NCBI GenBank assembly: GCA_963674665.2
Contig: CAXXPL010000009.1
Coordinates: 62,001-126,000, forward strand
DNA: 64,000 nucleotides
Reading direction: 5' to 3'
Source of the DNA: G963674665 sp963674665
Lineage (GTDB): Bacteria > Desulfobacterota > Desulfovibrionia > Desulfovibrionales > Desulfovibrionaceae
Shown here: positions 27,149 to 33,700 of the stretch, one piece after another
Numbering within the stretch: the stretch's first letter is position 1
Layout: every line of letters starts with the position of its first letter
Made by a program: the position numbers and the translations under genes
Notes under the pieces: generated by a model
Database searches by the model: none
What the model saw: only the letters and a program-made list of their open reading frames with translations
Told to the model about the DNA's origin: nothing

Positions 27149-28356
27149 AGGAATTTCTAGGTTTTGAACGCACCGATGGCAGCGCCGGGATTCGCAACCG
27201 GGTGCTGATCCTGCCCGCGACCCGGGTGTGCAACCTCATGGCCCAGCGCATCGAGGACGCGGTAGCCAACACCAAGGCCCTCATCACCACCGGAGAGTAC
27301 GGCCGCACCATCGCGGACCGGGAGCGGCTGTTCACCTTTATCACCGGCATCGCCTGCAATCCCAATGTTGCCGGGGTGGTGCTCCTGGGAGTGGAGGAAG
27401 GCTACGGCTATGCCGAGTTCCAGCTGGACCGCGTGGCCGCGGCCATTGAAAAGGGCGCCCCGGGCAAACCGCTGGCAGTTGTGGAGGCGGCCGCGTCCGG
27501 CGGCATGCATCTGGCCATCGAGAAGGGGATCGTGGAAGCGCGGCGGCTGGTGTACGAGACCTCCCAGCTGGTGCGCAAGCCATTGCCCGTGTCCCTGCTC
27601 AGCGTGGGGGTGAAGTGCGGCGACTCGGACGCCACCTCCGGCATCTCCGGGAACCCGGCCTTTGGCCGCATGACCGACATGCTGGTCAAGCGGGGGGGCA
27701 CGGTGATCTTCTCGGAGACCGTGGAGATCATCGGTGCGGAGCAGCTCCTTGCCGAGCGCTGCAGGTCCAGGGAGGTTGCGGAAAGGCTCCTGTCCGTGGT
27801 GCGTGAGGCTGAGGAACTGGCCGCCAGAGTGGGGGACGACATCCGCACGGTGAACCCCATCCCTGAGAACATCGCCGCAGGAATCTCCACCCTGGAGGAG
27901 AAGTCCCTGGGCGCGATCTGCAAGGCCGGCAGCGTGCCCATCGAGGAAGTGCTCGAGTATTGCGAGAAACCAAGCCGCCCCGGCTTGTTCTTCATGGACG
28001 CCTGGATGTCCTCCTATTCGCTCATCGCCAGCTTTGCGGCCGCGGGCTGCCAGATGGCCTTTTACCAACTCGGGGGGCAGGAACTGCCGGAGATCGATCC
28101 GCCCCTCTCGGCCATAAACCCCGGGGTGGTCATCCCCATGCACACCATCACCGGCAACCCGTCCACGGCCCGCAAGGCACACAAGGACATCGACTTTTCC
28201 AGCGCCGGGGTGTTGGACGGCACCATGACCCTGGAAGAGGCGGGAGTTGCGCTGCTGGACCTGGCTTGCAGGACCGCCTCAGGCGCTTACACCCGGGCGG
28301 AGACGGTGGCCTTTTCCGATCCGCTGGATGTGTACTACCTTGGCCCGAGCGTTTGA
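27145..28356 (+). CDS. UxaA/SuyB-type large lyase subunit
   Basis: 403 aa from the ATG at 27145 overlapping the small-subunit stop. The family pattern is clear: GFERTDGSAGIRNRVLILP at the N terminus, then SVGVKCGDSDATSGISGNPA (Cys in a conserved loop), and near the C terminus GLFFMDAWMSS and a TGNPSTARKAHKDIDFSSAG segment. Members remove water (altronate, galactarate) or sulfite (3-sulfolactate, SuyB) from 2-hydroxy acids with a metal centre. In a likely sulfite-respiring organism with upstream diol and aldehyde dehydrogenases, sulfolactate cleavage to pyruvate and sulfite is attractive. The family assignment is firm; the substrate is inference. Confidence 0.85.
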   Translation: MKEFLGFERTDGSAGIRNRVLILPATRVCNLMAQRIEDAVANTKALITTGEYGRTIADRERLFTFITGIACNPNVAGVVLLGVEEGYGYAEFQLDRVAAAIEKGAPGKPLAVVEAAASGGMHLAIEKGIVEARRLVYETSQLVRKPLPVSLLSVGVKCGDSDATSGISGNPAFGRMTDMLVKRGGTVIFSETVEIIGAEQLLAERCRSREVAERLLSVVREAEELAARVGDDIRTVNPIPENIAAGISTLEEKSLGAICKAGSVPIEEVLEYCEKPSRPGLFFMDAWMSSYSLIASFAAAGCQMAFYQLGGQELPEIDPPLSAINPGVVIPMHTITGNPSTARKAHKDIDFSSAGVLDGTMTLEEAGVALLDLACRTASGAYTRAETVAFSDPLDVYYLGPSV

Positions 28357-28381
28357 TGCTGTTGGAATGATATTTCCAGGT

Positions 28382-28408
28382 GAGGGGCCTTTTGGAAAAA
28401 TGCCCCTC
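28382..28408 (+). other. Hairpin between the SuyB-like and CyuA genes
   Basis: GAGGGGC (28382-28388) pairs with GCCCCTC (28402-28408), with a short inner stem. No T-run follows, so it looks like an intercistronic stabiliser or attenuator. Confidence 0.45.
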
Positions 28409-28507
28409 CTCCGGATCCACCCAAAAATTGTATTGTTTTCAATATGTTCATCTTGCTGTGCGGCGCAAAAGCTTGCAGCAAGGTTGAAACCACGCAAGGA
28501 AAGATCC

Positions 28508-29788
28508 ATGATTCCTGACGATATACTATACAAGGCCTACCTCGATATCCTGAACAAGGAGCTGGTCCCGGCCATGGGCTGCACAGAGCCCATCGCTGTC
28601 GCCTATGCCGCCGCGTGCGCAAGAAATGTCCTGGGAGAATTGCCCGACCGCGTGCTGATAGAAGCGAGTGATAACATCATCAAGAACGTCAAGAGCGTGG
28701 TGGTCCCCAATACCGGGAATCTCAAGGGACTGGAGGCCGCGGCTGTTGCCGGGATCGTGGCCGGAGACGCCGACAGGGCGCTGGAAGTCATCGCCTCGGT
28801 CACCGAGGGCCATCGGAAAGACATCACCGACTTCCTGGCGCACAGGGAGGTGAAGACCCGCCATATGGAAAGCGGGCAGATATTCGACCTGCGCGTGAGC
28901 GTGTTTCACGGGGACTCCAGCGCCTCTGTGCGCATCTCGGACTACCACACCCACATCGTGTGCATCACCAGGGACGACGCCGTCCTGTATCACCAGGACA
29001 GCTGTGGGGTGGAGAACCCAACGGGCCTCGGCAATCACGCCCTGCTTAATGTGAAGGACATTCTCGAATTCGCGGAATCTGTCCACGTCGAGGATGTGCG
29101 CGATGTGCTGCAGCGGCAGATAGACTACAACTCAGCCATTTCCGATGAAGGGTTGCGCGGGAACTGGGGCGCGAACATCGGCTCGGTGCTGCTCGATACC
29201 TGCGGCACGGACGTCAAGACCGTGGCCAAGGCCAGAGCCGCGGCAGGCTCGGACGCCCGCATGAGCGGGTGCGATCTCCCGGTGGTAATCGTGGCGGGCA
29301 GCGGCAACCAGGGGCTCACCGCCTCCCTGCCGGTGATCGAATACGCAAGAGCCCTGGACGTCGACCAGGAGGCCCTGTACCGGGCCCTGGTGGTGTCAAA
29401 CCTGGTGACCGTCCACCTGAAGACCGGCATCGGCACGTTGTCCGCCTATTGCGGGGCGGTGAGCGCCGGAGCCGGCGCCGGGGCCGGTATCACCTGGCTC
29501 CATGGGGGGCGTTTCGAGGAGATCGCCCACACCATCGTCAACTCCCTGGCCATTGTCTCGGGCATTGTCTGCGATGGGGCCAAGCCCTCCTGCGCGGCAA
29601 AGATCGTTTCCGCCGTGGAGGCGGGCATCCTCGGGTTCGAGATGTACCGCAAGGGGCAGCAGTTCTATGACGGTGAGGGAATCGTCAAAAAGGGCGTGGA
29701 AAACACCATCGTCAATGTAGGCCGACTGGGGCGGGAAGGGATGCGAGAAACAGACAGGGAGATCATCCGGATCATGATGGGGGAGTGA
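28508..29788 (+). CDS. cyuA: CyuA/YhaM-family iron-sulfur L-cysteine desulfidase
   Basis: 426 aa from the ATG at 28508 (MIPDDILYKAYLDILNKELV), which aligns with known family N termini. Conserved Cys for the [4Fe-4S] cluster lie in PAMGCTEP near residue 24 and in IVCDGAKPSC near 360; GSGNQGLTASLPV and a Gly/Ala-rich GAVSAGAGAGAGI run are also family features. CyuA breaks L-cysteine into pyruvate, ammonia and sulfide; some relatives act on serine. It is followed by a clear terminator. Placement after a peptide importer, amidohydrolase and SuyAB-like lyase suggests joint use of sulfur-containing organics. Confidence 0.88.
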   Translation: MIPDDILYKAYLDILNKELVPAMGCTEPIAVAYAAACARNVLGELPDRVLIEASDNIIKNVKSVVVPNTGNLKGLEAAAVAGIVAGDADRALEVIASVTEGHRKDITDFLAHREVKTRHMESGQIFDLRVSVFHGDSSASVRISDYHTHIVCITRDDAVLYHQDSCGVENPTGLGNHALLNVKDILEFAESVHVEDVRDVLQRQIDYNSAISDEGLRGNWGANIGSVLLDTCGTDVKTVAKARAAAGSDARMSGCDLPVVIVAGSGNQGLTASLPVIEYARALDVDQEALYRALVVSNLVTVHLKTGIGTLSAYCGAVSAGAGAGAGITWLHGGRFEEIAHTIVNSLAIVSGIVCDGAKPSCAAKIVSAVEAGILGFEMYRKGQQFYDGEGIVKKGVENTIVNVGRLGREGMRETDREIIRIMMGE

Positions 29789-29839
29789 CCTCCATGGCGC
29801 AAGTATACCGGGAAAGGCCGCCATGCGCGGCGAACATTA

Positions 29840-29865
29840 CCGGGGGCTTCGGCTCCCGGTTTTTT
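29840..29865 (+). terminator. Rho-independent terminator after cyuA
   Basis: CCGGGGGC-ttc-GGCTCCCGG followed by TTTTTT, 52 bp after the stop codon. It closes the block that begins with gntR. Confidence 0.85.
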
Positions 29866-30047
29866 GTAATCCAGGGTCGAACACCACCTTTTGTGAACGC
29901 CCGTGAGCAACCTCGCGCTCGCGTTCCCCTACGTCATCGGGCGCCGGTTCCAGGGAAAACAGGGGGCCGGGCGGTGGTGCCATTTCCCCAGGCGTTTCGG
30001 CTCTATGGGCTCGAATGCAGGTATAGGCGTCGAGTTTGATGCATGAC

Positions 30048-30371
30048 TCATTCGAACCAATAGCCGCAATTGCCGCCACTGGCCTTGACATCGTCGATGT
30101 CGGCCTGTGTGATGGGGAACAGTGAACAGGCGCGGGGGCGGCGCTTCGTGTATATGCTGCAGATCATATCCCTGGTCAGAAAAGGGCACCTGTATGAGAA
30201 TTTGCAGCATGTGGCGCATTGAAGGCACGTGCCGTGTCTGCGCTGAAGCTGCTTTCTTACGTAACCAGGCAGGAAGAATATGAGAAACTGACGGCGAAGC
30301 TTGCCTGCAAACATCCGAACACGCAGGGAAATGGAAGACAGTAAATTGCTGGTTTGCGAGATAGTATGCAT
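30048..30371 (-). CDS. YkgJ-type cysteine-cluster protein
   Basis: The C-terminal half has the Cys-cluster signature of the YkgJ/UPF0153 family: TCLQCATCC, then RCPF, MICSIY, ACSLFP and CGYWFE, suited to binding zinc or an iron-sulfur cluster. The function of the family is unknown. Three in-frame starts are possible (30503, 30371, 30314); only the first has a weak GGAG upstream, while length comparison favours the shorter forms, so the middle one is listed. The surrounding DNA is more AT-rich than the catabolic block. Confidence 0.65.
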   Translation of the reverse strand: MHTISQTSNLLSSISLRVRMFAGKLRRQFLIFFLPGYVRKQLQRRHGTCLQCATCCKFSYRCPFLTRDMICSIYTKRRPRACSLFPITQADIDDVKASGGNCGYWFE

Positions 30372-30503
30372 AATTTCAAGGGAGTATGCTGAAGGTGTTT
30401 GCCAGATTTTGCCTGGCGGTATGCAAACACGTGCGATGATGGCAAAATCAGAGCAAAGGGTTGTTTGGTGGTATTGGGGAATGTTTGCCTTCCCTGACAG
30501 CAT

Positions 30504-31020
30504 TCAGGATAACTCCAGCTGATTCTGTTCGTCAAACTCTTCTCGACAGTTTTCTATTCCAGCGTTGAATACTCCAGGAAAAATAGGAAATAGCATACAT
30601 GGCTATTGTGTTGTATTTCGAATGCGCACAAAGGATATGTCATGCCTGCATGCCATTGCTGAGCGTGATCGTTTCAAGTGGAAATGCAACTTGCGATTGT
30701 TACTGCCAGTGGTTGTCATACCTGGGAACAAGATAACTTTGGACTCCATCCCACGGGCTTGGTCGTTTTCGACCGGGGCTTTCGAGTATACTAAACAATG
30801 TCCGGCTGAGCAGCCGTGGAACACTGGACCGCAGACGCCCACCCTGAGGATTTCAGCCTGTTAGAACCTGATGCTGTCATAAGAGTTTCCCTTTTTTCAG
30901 AATTCCAAGATGTCCTGCACCAACCCGCGTATGGAAAGAAACAGTCTGACCAGCCGGGGCTGGAAATGACCATCACAATGGTTGATGTATTCAAAAGTCC
31001 TGTTCAAGGGCCAAAGATCC
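30504..31020. other. AT-rich intergenic region without a recognisable gene
   Basis: Short open frames on both strands show no domain, signal or ribosome-binding site. The right edge abuts the probable end of the IS630 remnant. Confidence 0.5.
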
Positions 31021-31054
31021 TTATTTCATCTCTAATTCTGAATTGCGTTAATTA

Positions 31055-32510
31055 GTCAGCCCTGAAAAACGTTCAATTTACTGAAAAGACTTAACAAAAC
31101 GACCAATTCAATGTATCATTCTCGACCAGGAACTACAGTAATTCTGCAGAAAACCGGTCGCGCTGTCGCCGAGTCGGGAGTGATGATGAAGGCCAAGCAA
31201 GCCAAAAACGATCAGGCTAATTTCCTCTACAAAGACCTCATTGACCAACTCAACCCCAAGCATCCGCTGCTCCAACTGGCTGGGCGCATACCATGGGAGC
31301 GCTTTGAGCGGGAGTTCTCCCCACTCTACAGCGGGCACGGACGACCGGCAAAGCCCATTCGCCGCATGGTCGGACTCATGATTCTCAAACAACTTGAGGA
31401 CCTCAGCGACGAGCGTGTTGTTGAAGCCTGGGTCCAAAATCCCTACTTCCAAGCCTTTTGCGGCGAGAAGCACTTTCAGTGGAAATTCCCCTGTGATTCG
31501 ACGGATTTCGTCTATTTCCGCAAACGCATCGGTGAGGACGGCGCGCGCCTGATCTTCGAAGTCTCGGTGGATCTGCACGGCGAAGACGCCAAAGAGCGCG
31601 AGATCACCGTGGACACCACAGTACAGGAAAAGAACATCACCTTCCCTACAGATGTGAAACTGCTGACGAAAGTCATCAAAAAATGCAGGAAAATCGCTAC
31701 AGATGAAGGCGTCAGGCTTCGCCGTAGTTTTCGCCGTGAACTGCCAAGCCTGCTGCGCCAACGGTTCAAAAGCCGAAAAACCATCAAACGAATACGGACC
31801 ATGGCCGGCGTGCTCATCCGCGAGTTGGAGCGCAAGTTGTCCAAGGAAGCGCTTGCCCGCTACGCTGAATCCTTGAGCCTTTTTCGCCGAGTCCATGGAC
31901 AAAAACGGACCGACAAAAACAAGATTTACAGCCTGCACGAGCCTGACGTGCTGTGCATCGGCAAAGGCAAAGAACACAAAAAGTATGAATTCGGGCGCAA
32001 GGCTTCTCTTGCCGTCACCAAAACCACAGGTGTCATTGTGGGGGCCATGTCTTTCACGGAAAACGTCTTTGATGGTCATACGCTCCCGGACGTCCTGGAG
32101 CAGGTCTGGCAAATCACAGAAGTCTGTCCGTCGGTGGCCATCTGCGACCGAGGCTATCGGGGACGGAAAAAGGTGGGCGACACGAGCATCCTGACGCCAG
32201 GTAGCCCTAAGAAGAGCGACACACCCTATCAACGCAGAAAAGCCAGAGGACGCTTCCGCCGCCGGGCTGGAATCGAGCCGGTGATCGGACATGTGAAGCA
32301 TGACCATCGCATGGTGCGCAATTTCCTCAAAGGTGTCGTCGGTGACGCAATCAATCTGTTCATGGCGTGCGCGGCGTTCAACTTCAAGAAATGGATGCGA
32401 GGGGTGAAACTTTTTTGCTCTTCTGGCCCTGTGGCTCTCTTTCGAGTTTGGATGGCAGCGCAAGCTGGCTAAGATCTGAACAAAGCTAAAAGGGCTTTTT
32501 CAGGGCTGAC
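31055..32510 (+). mobile_element. Complete IS1182/IS5-type insertion sequence
   Basis: 1456 bp bounded by 15-bp perfect inverted repeats, GTCAGCCCTGAAAAA and TTTTTCAGGGCTGAC. Both sides are flanked by TAATTA (31049-31054 and 32511-32516), a likely target duplication in a palindromic target, as is common for this group. It encodes one full-length DDE transposase and sits in the 3' end of the IS630 transposase. Confidence 0.88.
31111..32472 (+). CDS. IS1182/IS5-type DDE transposase
   Basis: 453 aa at most; an ATG at 31186 with GGGAG upstream would give 428 aa. It has the N-terminal DUF772-like helix-rich domain (GRPAKPIRRMVGLMILKQL) and the DDE catalytic domain: first Asp in ITVDTTVQEKN, second in AICDRGYRG, and the Glu in AGIEPVIGHVKHDHRM. 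No frameshift or internal stop is seen, and inverted repeats are intact on both sides, so the element may still be mobile. Confidence 0.92.
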   Translation: MYHSRPGTTVILQKTGRAVAESGVMMKAKQAKNDQANFLYKDLIDQLNPKHPLLQLAGRIPWERFEREFSPLYSGHGRPAKPIRRMVGLMILKQLEDLSDERVVEAWVQNPYFQAFCGEKHFQWKFPCDSTDFVYFRKRIGEDGARLIFEVSVDLHGEDAKEREITVDTTVQEKNITFPTDVKLLTKVIKKCRKIATDEGVRLRRSFRRELPSLLRQRFKSRKTIKRIRTMAGVLIRELERKLSKEALARYAESLSLFRRVHGQKRTDKNKIYSLHEPDVLCIGKGKEHKKYEFGRKASLAVTKTTGVIVGAMSFTENVFDGHTLPDVLEQVWQITEVCPSVAICDRGYRGRKKVGDTSILTPGSPKKSDTPYQRRKARGRFRRRAGIEPVIGHVKHDHRMVRNFLKGVVGDAINLFMACAAFNFKKWMRGVKLFCSSGPVALFRVWMAAQAG

Positions 32511-33021
32511 TAATTATCCAAGGCCATGCGACAATTGATTTGACCCTTTCGTGGTCAGCTTCAATGATTGCGAGAGAGTTGGCCAAGTCTTCTTCAAGGC
32601 TGGATAATTCGTTTAATATCACAATATAAACGTACTTTTCCTTAACCTCGTCCCAGATATGCTCCACCGGATTCAGCTCTGGGGAGTACGAAGGCTGGTT
32701 AATAAATTTCATATTATCAGGAATGTTAAGTGAATGGCTCTTATGCCATCCTGTAGCATCTGCAATCATGTCGATTCGTTCACGTGGATAACGTGAGCTC
32801 ACTTCATTGAGGAATATCTGCATGCAAGCGGAATTTACATATGGAAGCATAAGGCTATCCATGTGATTATCCGGAACACAAACAGCCGTATATGCATACG
32901 TATACTTTTGTGAAACCATAGTTCCACAAACTGGTCTTACTGGTTTTAGACACCAGCAACGCATTGTCTCGGAAACCAGACCAAAACGCGCTTGAACCTG
33001 AAACATTAATCTGAACGGCAA
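32500..33021 (-). pseudogene. IS630-family transposase, C-terminal fragment (inactivated)
   Basis: About 173 aa of the DDE_3 catalytic domain. The second Asp motif (DMIADATGWHKSHS) and the Glu motif (YSPELNPVEHIWDEVKEKY) remain, but the first Asp motif, normally F-x-D-E-x-R-F-G, reads FQVQARFG, so the catalytic Asp is gone. The listed start is a TTG; the frame is open further upstream toward the N-terminal fragment. The last three residues (SQP) and stop come from the inserted element. Splicing out that element and one TAATTA restores a natural end, WIINAIQN and stop. Confidence 0.85.
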
Positions 33022-33050
33022 TTCATCGTTCCATCCGCACGTGATTGCTT

Positions 33051-33623
33051 TTATGAGCTCTCCATGTCCTTTTCCCCGGTTTTCTGAGATTCTACATCAG
33101 CGGCAACGTGTCGTCTGTCTGGCGCCAATTTCCTCCATCCATGACGATGAAGAAGGTTATATGTCGACGATAAAGGGATTTTACGTCCTAGTCTATTTCC
33201 TAGAGATTGATGGATTTCTGCAACAACGAGGATGCCTCCTCCCATTGCCTTAGCAAAAGAAGATTCTAGAAATGTCTTCTCAGCCTCCAGAGTAAGATTA
33301 TGTCTACGTCTCCCGCCTTTTCCTGATTTCTTGCCAACAGTTAATTCGCCAGCCTGAATGTAGTCAGTTCTTGTCTTTGTAGTCCTTCGAATAGAGCGAC
33401 CAATGAGATGAGCGGATTGAGCAAGTGACAACTCGATTTCCAATGGAAAAATAAGGGCTTGAAACTGGCGAAGTTCATCAGCGGAGTGGACTTTCGCCAA
33501 GTCACGCTTGGCTTGATCAAGTAGTTTGTCGCCTTTCGGTGGGCGAGCATAATGACCTCCCTTTTTGGGGTTATTACAGTACGTTGAAATGAGATTGGAA
33601 TAAAATGATGCCGGGGCATCCAC
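33051..33623 (-). pseudogene. IS630-family transposase, N-terminal fragment
   Basis: Helix-turn-helix part of the transposase: LSLAQSAHLIGRSIRRTTKTR (first HTH) and a winged-helix segment ending LSSTYNLLHRHGWRKLAPDRRH. It stops at 33051, just where the catalytic half continues in another frame. The likely original start (ATG-GCT, giving MARPPKGDK) now reads TATGCT, as if one G were lost, so even its start is damaged. Confidence 0.8.
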
Positions 33624-33642
33624 AAGGGGGATGTCCCGGCAT
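33600..33642 (-). terminator. Terminator of the 994-aa protein gene
   Basis: ATGCCGGG-n-CATCC pairs with GGATG-n-CCCGGCAT, giving 13 paired bases with one mismatch, followed on the minus strand by CATTTTATT. It lies 60 bp beyond the stop at 33701 and touches the end of the IS630 remnant. Confidence 0.8.
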
Positions 33643-33700
33643 TAATCGGTGACTCAGGTTGTTGGCGTAAGCGGAACGCCGGGAAAGAACACAGCAATCG

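Larger units (their letters stand above)
31021..33603 (-). mobile_element. Decayed IS630-family element, interrupted by an IS1182/IS5-type element
   Basis: Two transposase fragments on the minus strand (33051-33623 and 32500-33021) are the N- and C-terminal parts of an IS630 transposase. Imperfect inverted ends are visible: TTATTTCATCTCTAATT at 31021 and, from the other strand near 33603, TTATTCCAATCTCATTT. Removing the inserted element leaves about 1.1 kb, the normal IS630 size. Loss of the first catalytic Asp and a frame break show that it is dead. Confidence 0.65.
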
